NCBI GenBank assembly: GCA_031216915.1
Contig: CM062296.1
Coordinates: forward strand, 792,782,823 to 792,846,822
Length of the DNA: 64,000 bases
Direction of reading: 5' to 3'
Source of the DNA: Pictodentalium vernedei
Lineage: Eukaryota; Mollusca; Scaphopoda; Dentaliida; Dentaliidae
Shown here: in pieces, positions 22,517 to 33,540 of the stretch
How the letters are laid out: every line of letters begins with the position of its first letter
How positions within the stretch are numbered: the first letter of the stretch is position 1
Notes under the pieces: model-generated
Seen by the model: the letters and a program-made list of their open reading frames with translations, nothing else
Database searches by the model: none
Told to the model about the DNA's origin: nothing
Made by a program: the position numbers and the translations under genes

Positions 22517-23028
22517 TTTTTTTATAAACTTCAAATATATTTTATAAACTTTCAAAAATTTTATTTTTTTATATTTCTTATTATTATATATATGAGAAAA
22601 AATTATTTCAATTGTCAAATTGTTATATAAATTTTCAATTTTCTCTTTACAAAACTTTCAAATTTTATCAGAATTTTCAATTTTTGTTTTCAAACTTTCA
22701 AAACTGATTTGCAAACTTTCAAAACTGATTTGCAAACTGTCACTTTTTTTTCTTTCAACTTCAAATATATAATAAAATAAAATTGAACTTTATATTATAA
22801 GAAATAAAAAATTGAACTTCATATATAAGAAACAGAAAAAAATTAAGTAATCCTAAACAAGATTTGAAAGTTTGCAAGAAACAAATAATTTAATAAAAAC
22901 ATTTAAAAACTAAATTGGAATTTTTTTTATAGCAAGTTTTTTCATATATATAATAGGGAATACAAAAAAATAAAGTTAAATAAAAAGTTAAAAATTAATC
23001 ACACAAAAATAGCAAAGGAAAAAACCGA

Positions 23029-23302
23029 ATTGAAAAGAATCATTCCTTACAAGAAATTTGAAAATAAATCTTTTCTTTTGAAACCTAATCCAATCGAATC
23101 CGAAGACGGTGGGGTGATAAAGTTTGAACATAAATACAAAAATTATAACATGGGATTAAAACTGACTGACGATCAAGCAGAGTCGTTTTTAGAGTTGGAA
23201 AAATCGTGTTTGGAAATCCTGAAAGAAGAAGAGAAAGATTTCGCGGATGTAGACTTTATTCCTTCACTTCTCAGTATTAAGGAGTTGGCGATTTTTCCAT
23301 AA
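23029..23302 (+). CDS. Small conserved-looking unknown frame at the edge of Polinton copy B
   Basis: An open frame of about 90 codons ends at TAA near 23300. There is no ATG at its 5' end; the first codons read TTG AAA AGA. The product is acidic at the C-terminus (EILKEEEKDFADVDF) and has a lysine-rich start, with a DDQAESFLELEKSCLEIL helix. I do not recognise it. It is divergent from the SAP/polymerase genes and separated from them by a 500-bp AT-rich gap, as a virus-like divergent early gene might be. It could equally be an exon. Confidence 0.4.
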
Positions 23303-23725
23303 CTCTAATGTTATTGTTCTACTTTGAAATAGTTTTTTTCTTAGTTGACAAAAAGTCGATATCTCATCGAATTGTATGGTGGCTTCGTAGTTTAGATGAT
23401 TTATTTCATTTGAATATATTTTACTCGTTTACATCTGAGTTGGATGGAGTATTCACTTACATATGGCAGAAGTACATTTGAGTAAATTGTGATTTCAGTT
23501 ACAACGAAATGACAATTCACCCAAAATGTATTTCTGCATACTGTTGGGGACAGAAAAACATAATTATTTACTTAAAACCCAGGACGTTCTGAAAGAGTGT
23601 CTGCAAAATAGATACGTTATATGGCCTTTAGTTGGTGTGATACTGCGTCATATAAGGTAGTGCAAAAACCATATCGGGTGAGACGTTCGCTTCGTCTTAT
23701 TAATAGTGTCAAAATCGTAAAGATT
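23303..23725. other. No gene recognised
   Basis: AT-rich sequence with no supportable coding or repeat structure. It probably lies in the transporter intron. Confidence 0.5.
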
Positions 23726-23734
23726 TGTTTTGTT

Positions 23735-24077
23735 TACTTATTTATTTCTTAGGGTTTAACTACACTTTCAACAGCAGGGATCGAACAGTTTGGCTGTTTG
23801 AGGAAGTCGGAGTACCGGAGAGAGCCACTGGGCCACACTACCGGAGAGAGCCACTGAACAACTTCCAGTAAGAGCCACCGCCGAGCAACGCCCACTAACT
23901 GTCAGACTCGTCAACTTACAACCATTCACGAGCAGGGTTAGCATCGGTTGAAGCCAAATACGCAATAGGGATGAAGTGTCTTTTTAAAGGGCACAACGCA
24001 GCTGATGTGGATTAGGATGGAACCGACGACCTTTAGATCACAAACCCAACGTTCTAACCAATGAGCCACCGTGCCCC
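23735..24077 (-). mobile_element. SINE copy with complete tRNA-type head
   Basis: On the minus strand the head reads GGGGCACGGTGGCTCATTGG (A box TGGCTCATTGG) and later GGTCGTCGGTTCCATCC (B box). The shared body follows, disturbed by a short tandem repeat of an ACCGGAGAGAGCCACTG unit. It ends in an ATTT-type tail (23735-23760). Confidence 0.8.
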
Positions 24078-24242
24078 ATATGCACTTAGTTTATATTTAG
24101 AAAATGAAATGTTAGCAAAACTTACATTCTTTTCAGACAACCGAGAATTGTGAATTTTATGACGATCCACTCGGAGATTACCATAACGAAGTCAATGCTG
24201 AGAAGAGAAGGGAGAAGACAGAAATAACAATCAATTAAATAC

Positions 24243-24510
24243 CTCTGTAACGGCGTTAGTGGTGATGGCGGTTTTGTCGTAAACCCACTTGTTGCATCTC
24301 CTTCTCTTGAGTGAACGATGTTTTAGATGGAACCACATCTCGTTTGTGACAGTGCTTGTCAGGTTGCCATACTCTTCTTTCAGAGGGTCTCTATCATCGT
24401 ACAGAAAGCAGTTACCATCTTCTCCTCCAGGAATGGTTAGATTTATTAATTCTTCGTGAGCGATACTTCCTGGGTGGTACGTGTCGTTGTCTAGTCCAGA
24501 TATGGCACAT
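24243..24510 (-). CDS. SLC22-type organic ion transporter, extracellular-loop exon
   Basis: An open 268-nt stretch follows an attacatag acceptor and ends GAG before a GTATTT donor. It encodes HRC-AISGLDNDTY..., HEELINLTIPGG, a Cys-containing CFLYDD, N-glycosylation sites (NLT, NDT), and CNKWVYDKTAITNAVTE. This is the large extracellular loop between TM1 and TM2 of SLC22 proteins, ending in the conserved W-x-YD-K...VTE. It joins in frame to FNLVCDD at 5767. The N-terminal piece with the start codon and TM1 was not found upstream. The exon is intact and shows no sign of decay, so the gene is probably functional. Confidence 0.88.
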
Positions 24511-25005
24511 CTATGTAATAAATGAAGTATTAAGACAAATTTCTTCAGCTCGACAGGGCCAAGTTATCCTCAACCATGGATGTACATACTTGGAGGGGGT
24601 AGATGAAGGAGATATATTAGTGTTATTGCGCTAGACTATACAATCCCCCTATCCATAAGTCCTGAAGAATGTTAACAGCTTTCATTACATGGAATCCAAT
24701 TAATATATTATTAGTTTTACTGCTTGTTAGTGATCTAACATGTTGTACGATGTTAGTCAATTCGATATTTAGCGGAAGTAAAACGTTGGCCCAATATGCA
24801 ACGGAATGATACCTCATGAACCATATTATAGTTATTGACAGGCTGATATGTTACCGACTACTTGTTCTGCACAGTAAATTAGCAAGTTATTAGAACTGCG
24901 ATAAATAATAAACGATAGAAATGCCACTTGTTTAACATGAAGCGGTCATCGTCTGCAGACGGTTTGAGAGATGAGTGAACAAAGGAAAGCTTAATTTGAC
25001 TTTTG
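24511..25005. other. Transporter intron or upstream region; no gene recognised
   Basis: The transporter frame stays open for about 55 nt upstream of the acceptor before a TAA. The first exon (start codon and TM1) was not identified here or further right. Confidence 0.45.
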
Positions 25006-25145
25006 TACACGCTGAAATCAGTTGGGTTAAAAATCAACCACAAGCGACTGGTTTGAGTGAATATGAACCCAATTGGGTTCATATTCACTCAACCTAGATG
25101 ACTGGATTGGGTTTTAACCCAACTGATTTTATTTTATAGAGTGTA
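25006..25145. mobile_element. Palindromic MITE, 140 bp, TA target
   Basis: It starts TACACGCTGAAATCAGTTGG and ends AACTGATTTTATTTTATAGA then GTGTA. The centre is a perfect GAGTGAATATGAACCCAATT palindrome. TACAC/GTGTA ends suit a Tc1/mariner-type MITE. Confidence 0.8.
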
Positions 25146-26250
25146 TACAGATCTTGACAAACTGTATATAGTTTATAACAACTTGTGAGTGACATTTTCA
25201 AATCAATGAAAGTCTCAGCCACTTGAAGGTTGTAAGACCTGGTAAGATATTTATATGTTGGTCTTAATCATCTGTGCAGGACACACAGTGCTATTAGAAT
25301 GGGTGTCTGGTATTTCCTTTAATCCGCATGTCTCTAAGTATGATATATAGCAATTCTTTCAAAGGTCAAAGAGAGTGGCCAAACAGTAAAATACCAACGA
25401 AGTTGGGGTTCCGTGACAAAACAACTACCACAATTGCTGTATTGTCGCATGGATATGACTATTTGTTTCAATGATCGACTTCCATAGCACCTACTACTAT
25501 TACCACTGCCTTCATCCCGAACTTAATTGTTCTACCACCTCTACTGTCTTAATTGGTTAGCTCTGGTGCTCGCCCCTTCGCATCTAGTAGCTTATACCAC
25601 CGAGAGGAAGAGCTAACGTTATGTTAGAGAAGTCACTCTGTTCAAACGACACCTCGTATACCTCATCTGGGAAATTGGAGGATCACTGGACACAGTAAAG
25701 TACTACCAGAGGATAATTTTTGGACGAAATCAATTATTTATATCTTTATCTTAATCATTTGTCATAACCACCAGTAACTCAGAATGAGAATAAAAAAACT
25801 AGATAACGATAAAAAGAAGAAAAAATTAACAGAGTTTGGAGTAGGCAGAGGAGTTCTGAAAACATAAAAATACTGTGATAACAAATTACGAATTCTGCTC
25901 AAAGTTAAAAAGTCTTCTGCTCTACACGGATATACTCTAGAAATATCAAACAAACCAAAATAACAAAATATGACCATAGTATTACATGACACCTGTAGGT
26001 TGTACATTACATGGCGTTAGGTAGTTGGTTGGAACTGACGGGTGTTCGCTGCACGACAGACATCCTAAAAAGGGTACAGACTGCCCATAGTATACTACAG
26101 CGGTACTCGACATTCGAACATACCTCAAACACATTACCGGGTCTGTAATATCACGTAAACCCTATTAATCTAATAATTTCTATGCCATATTTCCGGCCCA
26201 AGTGAGCGTAGAACACAAATAGGCTCGAGTTGTGACTAGATATTATTAGA
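25146..26250. other. No gene recognised
   Basis: About 1.1 kb with no supportable gene. A minus-strand frame at 25762-26007 has no recognisable domain. Confidence 0.5.
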
Positions 26251-26251
26251 T

Positions 26252-26498
26252 AAAGTACGGCAGCCATTGACTGGTCACTATCCACGAGTGGGCAAGAAAT
26301 TTACAGACACAATAATTAGATTACAAACACTAATTATAGGAATAATCATTAAAAATGTTATTAATGAAACACCAGGTGCAATCAGGTGCTTTAGAAATTA
26401 AAATTTTCCTGATGATGATCTTTATTACCTGGTAAACGCATGTGTGGTCATCACTGCCCACGTGTGAATTACGACCAGTTCACGGCAACTGTACTAAA
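26252..26498. mobile_element. MITE family D, diverged copy
   Basis: AGTACGGCAGCCATTGACTG at the left pairs with CCAGTTCACGGCAACTGTAC at the right. The interior ('AACACTAATTATAGGAATAA', 'CACCAGGTGCAATCAGGTGC', 'GATGATGATCTTTATTACCT') matches 36251-36486 and 44704-45191. Confidence 0.75.
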
Positions 26499-27400
26499 TA
26501 TGCTACTGATGATAGTTTACGTTCTAAGATGAGGCGTAGTGTTCAGAGACTACTACTAAAATAGACACAACGATGTTGCTATCGTGAAGTAGATTCAACG
26601 ATTTGTTTCCCTTCATTATATTTCAACTGCTTGGAACTGTAAACCCGAATTGAGAATACACGAGTTGAGGCGCCAAGCTTTCCCGACGAGAGGGTATTTG
26701 CTCCCTGACAGGGTGTTTGGGTATCCCTCAACAAGCCCATAATGAAAGATCCAGTTTCCCTGACATCGAGGTTGGATCTCTCCAAAGGAAGAGGGCTGTA
26801 GCTTCAGCTGAACCCCACAATCTTTAGTACCACCCATGGAATACATGAAAACGGGAGATGCGGTTATCATAGAAGTAATTCCATTGCCATATACCATGTT
26901 TTATAGCATAATTACCTATTCTGCAATATATGAAAAGCCTATGACATAAATTTCAGCTTTACACACCAACCGTGGTGAACACGCCAGAAATGGGATTTCA
27001 ATAGTTAAAATTTACACCTACAGATGACCTTCATCCCAGATTACCGTTGGTGACGTCGACCTGAATGCAACTTGTCAAAATTTGTCGCACGTCGCCTCAC
27101 GAAGAGTGAAATGAAAGTGACAATTATTTATTACGTTTTTAAATGAGTTTACCCCGGCCATAAGACACTCAAAATTAACCAACATGCATCGTCTCGTATT
27201 AATAAAGCATCCATAACTCGACATGGTATGTTATTATGCTATTTGATAACAGTGAGATATATGAAGAAATATATTTATATTTCCACCAAAAAAGACAGTT
27301 GAGGCATTGCACTGTGACATCTGGTGAATGATTTCAGCGACAGTTGGGTGATTGACAAGCACACATTCCACGCACTGAGCTGTAGAAGACATGGACGGTC
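26499..27400. other. No gene recognised
   Basis: A 93-codon minus-strand frame at 26616-26897 looks mildly protein-like but is not recognised. The left terminus of the Tc1 relic that follows is not clear. Confidence 0.45.
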
Positions 27401-27429
27401 AGTCAGAGAATTTGCCACACCCAGTCCAA

Positions 27430-28937
27430 GACCCCAATACCATGTAAACCCTCCTCGGTTCGCGTGACAAGCGCGGATCCAACGTTGCATACTCCCCACC
27501 AAACGTCCAATATCAGCTTGACTGATGTAATTCCATTCTTCCTGCAGTGCAGGGGCGAGTTCACGGTCAATGGTAGGGGGCTATTGGCGTAGGCGCCTGC
27601 TAAGCATATCCCATACGTGCTCTATTCCGTGGCAGCGCCATGGGGGGGGGGGGGGGGGGGTATGGGGGAGGGGGGTACTCACCCCTCCACTTTTTTCGCC
27701 AAGCGTAGTAAAAAAATACTATAATTTTAATTTTTGTATTGAACGTTGCGGTATAATGGTGGGTACGCTTAATTCCATATTCCCAAGTGCACTAAATCAA
27801 AGAAATTTTTAAATTATGTTTGAGTGTGCCCCCCCCCCCCCGCCCCCCCCCCCCCCCCCGTCCCCCCACACGCACACACATTAGCTGCAAACAACAAACA
27901 AGAGTCGAGGGCCCAAATTGCACAAGGCTTGCCGCTTTCAAACGGTCTGAAACATACCGCTTAAGAGTATTCGAGGAATGCTAGAATCGAGAGCGTGCAA
28001 CGCATCCGTTTGGAATTTTGGATTTCAGTGTCGTTTGGCGCGAATTTCCAACAGCGTTCTTCCGTTAAAATGTCACCATGTACGACGTTTTCTATAACTG
28101 AAAGACCTAACCAGTATGTTTCAAAAGGATAAAACTGTTTTAATTTAATTGTCTGAGAATGCTCCAGAGAACACCATTTACAACGTAAGTTTTAAACATT
28201 TTCTCGACTCTTGCATTGTCATCTTGCAAAATGAATCGACGGCCGTGACATCTCGCAAATGGCACCACATGAGCTGCTAACATGTTGTCACGGTAGTACT
28301 GCCTTGTGACACGCCCTTGGATGACATGTAATGCCTTTCTGCTTGTCATGGTTATGCCTCCCCACACCATAACTGAACCACCACCAAAATGGTCGTCCTG
28401 ACTAACGGTCACGTCGTGGTATTGCTCGTTCCACCGCCGCCACGCTCTGTTTCGTCTGTCTGTCGTGTAAGTCGAGAGTGAACCTCGATTCATCGGACGT
28501 TGCTCCTCCGACGATTGTCCTAGCACTGTCGTGCTCCTCACCAATTACGCCTTGCTGTGATGTGACGTTCAGGCAAACGTGGAATTATTCGAGGTCGTCG
28601 AGCGTAAAAAAATCCCCCTGTGTAGGCGATTTTGGATAGCCTGACCACAGACTCGCACATCTGTCTCTCCGTGCAGCTGCTGTCCAATTTCTGAGGCACT
28701 TTGATGGCGGTTACGTAATGCTGTGGTTCGGATTAAACTATCCTGATTAGCAGTTGTCGCCCTTGGACGACCTGACCGACGTCTGTCATCAACATTGCCT
28801 GTCTGACGGTAGCGTGACCACAACTTGCTAATCACCGATTGAGTAACGTTGAGAATTTGAGCCACTGCAGTTTGTTTCTTGCCAGCTTCCAACATGTCAA
28901 CGGCACGTAAATGTTCGTCACGTGTCAGTCTTCGCAT
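27430..28937 (-). pseudogene. Tc1/mariner transposase, interrupted pseudogene 1
   Basis: The start is at 28937 (MRRLT). The first 120 residues form a paired-type helix-turn-helix (AVDMLEAGKKQTAVAQIL, then YRQTGNVDDRR, and the GRPR hook). Catalytic-domain pieces follow in shifted frames: SDESRF (first Asp, near 28500), DHFGGGSVMVWGGI (near 28390) and LQDDNAR (second Asp, near 28220). A non-homologous block at about 27640-28200, rich in G and C runs, then interrupts the gene. The C-terminal part resumes with IEHVWDMLSRRLRQ (third catalytic residue) and ends RRLRQ...HANRGG near 27430. Such enzymes cut and paste DNA at TA sites. It is dead through frameshifts, stops and the insertion. Confidence 0.85.
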
Positions 28938-29480
28938 ACCTCCAAATTTATGTTTCGACCAGAAACTATTGATGAACGAGTTGATACCAAGAAAAGAACG
29001 ATGAGACCTCCGACAAAGCCCGCGCAGTACAAACGAAATTTTCAAAACATACTCCACAGACATTAACGCGGCGCTCGTGCTAAACACCTGCACGAAGTTT
29101 TCGTGCGCCGGTGACATCCATGATCCGCACTAAACTTGGTAACATATTGATGTGTCCAATCACGCGTATCATGTTCCGAAAATATCAACATCAGTTTGGA
29201 TGTCCCCAACTTTTTTTGAATAGTATACGTTAATGTGGACGAGGTTTTACTCGTCACATTTTGTCAGACTTGAAGCACTGGATATAAGCGCGTTCGATAC
29301 ATTAACGCCTTTGTGTTAATCTGGACAAACTGAGTGCAACATTGCAAGATAAGTTGAAACATATTCAGTTATGGGTATCCCTGACACCTTATTAATAAAA
29401 TGGCTTGTGATTAATTCTTTGTTTGGTGTGAGATGTTTTGTGCCCAGAACAAAACGAAATGTTACGGAGAAGTATGTTAT

Positions 29481-30738
29481 CAGGGACGACAGGGGGTGTA
29501 AGGTGTGTGAACCCTCCCCCCCCCCAAATCCTGACCAAAATTTCCTATAGTTGGAAATTCGAATGGTAAGTCATGAGTAATTGCAAATTCCATGTATCCG
29601 GATTTTAGAGCTTCTTTGGTGACGCTGATGTCTCCTTTACTTCCAAAAATGGGGGCGCGGTGGCGTTGCGGTAACCGGTTCTCGTCAGATCACCGCACTT
29701 AATTAACGTCGAGCCCGGTTAGTCCTCGGATGGGTGACCATCTGAGCGATCGATTCGGACTCCCGCGTTGTGTTGGGCAAGGCACTTCACCCCGATTGTC
29801 CACATGGGGGCACGATGACGCCTTGCACTAATTCTTACTGCACGTCGATGGTGCGCATGTCTTCAACCAATCTAACCCTGTCTGTGCTGCAGTGCGGATT
29901 TACGATGTTGAGGTGTTGGCAGCTGCTCGTCGTTGCTCTGTGGTTCTCTCCGGGTACTCCGGCTTCCTCCGCCCCTAAAACTGTCACGGTCATGATTAGC
30001 CATTGTGCATAAGTATGCGACCTTAAACACCAATAATAAATAAATACTTCCCAAACTTCCAACTCGGTTTCAAATCGGCACCAATTCCAGCTGTTACTAT
30101 TTACAACAACAGTATATGCTATTAATATCGAGCTTCATAAGTATGCATGATGTCAGTCGGTACGAGATTTATATAGTACGTTTACATACCGTAATAAAGA
30201 AATCCTCCAAATGCACTTCAAGAAAATCACATCATGTAAAATCGTTATCCTGAGTTAGTTCCACCAATCACAGTTACAAAAAGATGAAACATCGAAAATT
30301 GTTCATTCCCACATAAGATCTGATTTAATGTTAGGACAGTGTTAGCTGGAATTCCAACGGAGACCAGCTAATTTTATGATTTTGATATTTATGGGGAGCA
30401 ATAAATATCGGATTTTAAAAATCAGCTGCAAACAAAGCCCAAGAGTTGACCAAGGACAGTGTGAATTGTTCAAAGTTCGCAGCTTGAGCATTTGTTTAGC
30501 ACATTTTCAATTCCCAGAATAATAACAGATAATAATATCCCGATAAACCTATCATAAATGTGTTGGCATTTCAGTTACTAGAATCAATTTTATGCCCCCT
30601 TTCATGGCTTAAGTTTCCAAATTTTTCTCGGTACTGAATTTCCAATGGGGGGGGGGGGGGTTCCTCCTCCCGATACTTCCCTCTAGTAGAAAATTCACTA
30701 CCCTACACCCCAATTGGAAACCTCTGGTCACGTCCCTG
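29481..30738. mobile_element. hAT-type repeat family F, copy 1 (contains a SINE)
   Basis: The left end CAGGGACGACAGGGGG and the right end (inward) CAGGGACGTGACCAGAGG are flanked by TATGTTAT and TATGTGAC (partial 8-bp duplication). The interior ('CCAAAATTTCCTATAGTTGG', 'GTAAGTCATGAGTA', 'ATCGAGCTTCATAAGTATGC') recurs at 42492-43191 and 45396-45702. A SINE is inserted at 29649-30045. Confidence 0.75.
29649..30045 (+). mobile_element. SINE with 5S rRNA-derived head
   Basis: After GGGGGCGCGGTGGCG, the head (29684-29750) contains GGTTCTCGTCAGATCACCGC, CTTAATTAACGTCGAGCCCG and GGATGGGTGACC. These correspond to the box A, intermediate element and box C of metazoan 5S rRNA. The body common to the tRNA-headed SINEs follows (GGCAAGGCACTTCACCCCGA) and an AATAAATAAATA tail. 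Flanking TACTTCC(C)AAA is the target duplication inside the family-F repeat. Confidence 0.88.
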
Positions 30739-31099
30739 TATGTGACGGGTTGTTTTTAGTAAAAATTCCAATGAACAGAAGTTGTCACCTTAACATGATT
30801 TTTTGATTTCATAATTTTCATCAAATCGAGTCATTGCTGCATACCATCAGTTCAGGCTTGATTTTTTCAGAAAAGCTCGGGAATACACAATGTTCAGCCG
30901 AAACTGTTAACAACTGTCCAGCAAATCGAACTAGTGCACGAGTTACTTACAGATTGAAACTGCAATACACAAATTCGAGCGATCTTTGGTGCCATTTTAG
31001 AACTTCTGTAAGATATTTCTAACATTATCCAATGACTGTAATCTGTTGTCCAGTCGCACGCTTTCTTAACTGTACTTATTCCCTCACTTACACATGGTA

Positions 31100-31499
31100 A
31101 ATTTATTTATTTATTGGTGTTTAAGATCTTATACTTATGCACAATGGCTAATCTTGACCGTGACAGTTTTACGGGTGGCGGAAGCCGGAGTATCCGGAGA
31201 GAACCACCGAGCAACGACGAGCATCTGCCAGCCTCCCAACATCGTAACTCCGCACTGCAGCATAGCCAGGGTTAGATTGGTTGAAGACATGTGTACCATC
31301 GACTTGCGATACGCCTTACTCTACGGCGTCATCGTGCTCCCGTGTGCACAATTGGGTTGAAGTGCCTTGCCCACGGACACAACGCGGGAGTCCGAATCGA
31401 TCGCTCAGACGGTCACCCATCCAAGGACTAACCGGGCTCGACGTTGCTTAACTTCGATTATCTGACGAGAACCCCTTTACCACAACGACACCGCGCCCC
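31100..31499 (-). mobile_element. SINE with 5S rRNA-derived head, second copy
   Basis: On the minus strand it begins GGGGCGCGGTGTCGTTGTGG. The 5S-like part (about 31405-31475) has GAAGTTAAGCAACGTCGAGC and GGATGGGTGACCGTCTGAGC. The shared body and an ATTT-rich tail at 31100-31116 follow. The promoter boxes are better preserved than in the copy at 29649. Confidence 0.88.
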
Positions 31500-31850
31500 A
31501 ACCTTGGCTTTAAAATCATGTGACCATGATACAGCCATAGATTTCTAAAGTGATCATGAATATCAATAAATAAATAAGAAATACACATACATGTAAGCAA
31601 ACGAACAATAAATAATTAAATAAATAAATGAATAAATAAATAAACAAAAAGTATACTGTACTTTTCAGAATTAAAGTTATACGCTTTAGTATTTCATATT
31701 GCGCCTTTTGTCACTCGAAGGTCGATATTTGGTTCAACTGTTCTTTTTGTTTTTAATATCCACTAGTTCTGCAATAGTGTATAGACAAGAAGGGTGCTTT
31801 AGCAATACTCTTTGCCTCATATCCACCAATAGATGCACAGTAGCGTTCAC
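31500..31850. other. No gene recognised; AAAT-rich stretch
   Basis: Contains degenerate AAATAAAT repeats at about 31560-31650. No gene is seen. Confidence 0.55.
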
Positions 31851-31971
31851 GCTTGCTCGAAATGTTTTGGAGCGGACAGGAAATTTTGATCAGTGCCAAA
31901 TGAAAGATTTTAGCGCCAAATGGAAACTGATTGTAAATTAGAGCAACTTAACCATGTATCTTCCTTTGAGT

Positions 31972-32037
31972 GCAACAAGGCGCCATCTGCAGGGCTGAAG
32001 TATTGCAGATGGCGTCTTGTTGCACTCAAAGTGTAAT
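31972..32037. repeat. Hairpin, 25-bp stem
   Basis: TTTGAGTGCAACAAGGCGCC with ATCTGCA pairs with TGCAGATGGCGTCTTGTTGC and ACTCAAA. The loop is about 12 bases. The corresponding part of the paralogous block at 6230-6290 keeps TTGCAGATGACGC but has lost the pairing. Confidence 0.75.
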
Positions 32038-32199
32038 ATTTTCATTTTGTATTACCTGGCTCTTTTAAATATTTCAGTTGCAAAAAAACCCTAAAATGAT
32101 GAAAAATAGATAATAAAAAATAAAAGGCTATTATTATATTCTAGCCTTTGAATTATCGCAAACTATCTAAAAGATTCGATGGATATCTAGGATATCCCT

Positions 32200-32810
32200 C
32201 AGTAGCTTCCTAAATGACGTCACGCTACGCCGCAGCACGTCGCCTTGCGGGAACGATCAGCTGATCTGTGTTATTGTTTTGAAACGTATGCATTTGGGGT
32301 CGAATTGGGCTGAATATTGTGCAATAAAATGTCTCGTAGCATATAATAAAACAGACAATCTGCTCTATTTTAGTCAGTATCTGGAATTATCTCATGAGAG
32401 TGGATCTGAAAATTTTATTTTTCCTGAGCGCTTGCGCAAGTGAAAAAATAATATTTTCAGGTCCACACGATGAATTTTTTCAGTAGCTTCCTAAATGACG
32501 TTGTGCTTCAACGCATGGCGTCACTTTGAACGTCGCCTTGAAGGAACGATCAGCAGATTTTTGTTATTGTCTTGAAACTGTCTGCAGTCGAATTGGGCTG
32601 AATATTGCGCATTAAAATGTCACGTAGCATATAATAAAAAGAAAATCTACACTGTTTTAGTGAATATCGGGAATTATCTCATTCGTTTGGACCTGAAAGT
32701 ATTATTTTTCACTCTCGTAAGCGCTCGTGAAAAATAAAACTTTCAGGTCCATACTCATGAGATAATTCCCGATATTCACGAAAAACAGCGTATAAATATA
32801 CTTTGTTTAT
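32200..32810. repeat. Diverged 310-bp tandem duplication with palindromes
   Basis: Both units carry CAGTAGCTTCCTAAATGACG, GGAACGATCAGC, 'GTCGAATTGGGCTGAATATT' and 'CGTAGCATATAATAAAA', at about 32208 and 32484. Each ends in a palindrome around a GCGCTTGCGCAAGTG or TAAGCGCTCGTG core. The second palindrome is the better preserved (AATATCGGGAATTATCTCAT pairs with its complement near 32760). Confidence 0.7.
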
Positions 32811-33230
32811 CAACGATTGTAAAATAATTTCCTGAATATTAATTACTGTTTATTCACTCTAAATAAAGTAGCAGCAAATAATTTACTAAGGAAGATTATA
32901 ACAAAAGATTAAAGAGACCAAGTAACACAGAAATGTTTTGTTAAGAATCAGATTAAATGGATAATTTGTTTATTCTGAAGACCCATAACACGGAGCCATG
33001 ATTATGCCTGTTGCCTGTCGTTGAAACTAGAAACCCTGTCACAATTAGCGCCAAAAAATGCTTGTTAGTTACGGCTCTCCTTACTGCAGAAGAATGAAGA
33101 AGTTTAAAATACACAAAGGCGTTTGCGCTCTGACGCAAATTATAATGCTCTGTTAAGAGTAGTAGTACCACAAAGTCGCTATTGGCAAGATTTTTCATTT
33201 CCTAATTACTTACAATCTCTGAAAACAAAA

Positions 33231-33319
33231 CACAAGAAGCACTTGCAAACCTTCATCACATGGACCAACGGGTTGCACCCGGTGGTTCATGTGATAAAAA
33301 TGTGCAAGTGTTTCTTGTG
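33231..33319. repeat. Imperfect hairpin, about 30-bp stem
   Basis: CACAAGAAGCACTTGCA pairs with TGTGCAAGTGTTTCTTGTG. The inner stem is ATCACATGGACCAACGGGTT against CCGGTGGTTCATGTGAT. Confidence 0.7.
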
Positions 33320-33486
33320 CTATTATGAAAAATTATAAATACTTTTTGAGTGAAGAATATATGGCACAGCGATTGAGAAGTAATGTACTCTCTTCATTAT
33401 GCATATGCAGTACTAATATACGTTATTATATTGTATGCTAGTTGAGGTTTTTAACTCTTAACCTGCTGGGTATTTTCAAGATATTC

Positions 33487-33540
33487 TTCATCAAATCTAG
33501 TCATGGCTGCTTTACAGCAGCCATGACTAGATTTGATGAA
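33487..33540. repeat. Near-perfect palindrome
   Basis: TTCATCAAATCTAGTCATGG plus CTGCT is followed after three bases by its exact complement, giving a 25-bp perfect stem with a minimal loop. Confidence 0.85.

Larger units (their letters stand above)
31850..32970. repeat. Paralogous block, copy 2 (matches 6060-6829)
   Basis: It shares ordered patches with 6060-6829, including CCAAATGAAAGATTTTAGCG at its start and AAATGTTTTGTTAAGAATCA plus GATTAAATGGATAA at its end. It contains its own hairpin (31972-32037) and a 310-bp tandem duplication (32200-32810). Confidence 0.65.

Noticed and set aside
29684-29750. 5S rRNA gene
   Set aside because: Only the internal promoter part is similar. The 5' and 3' ends of 5S are missing and it continues into a SINE body with an AAAT tail.
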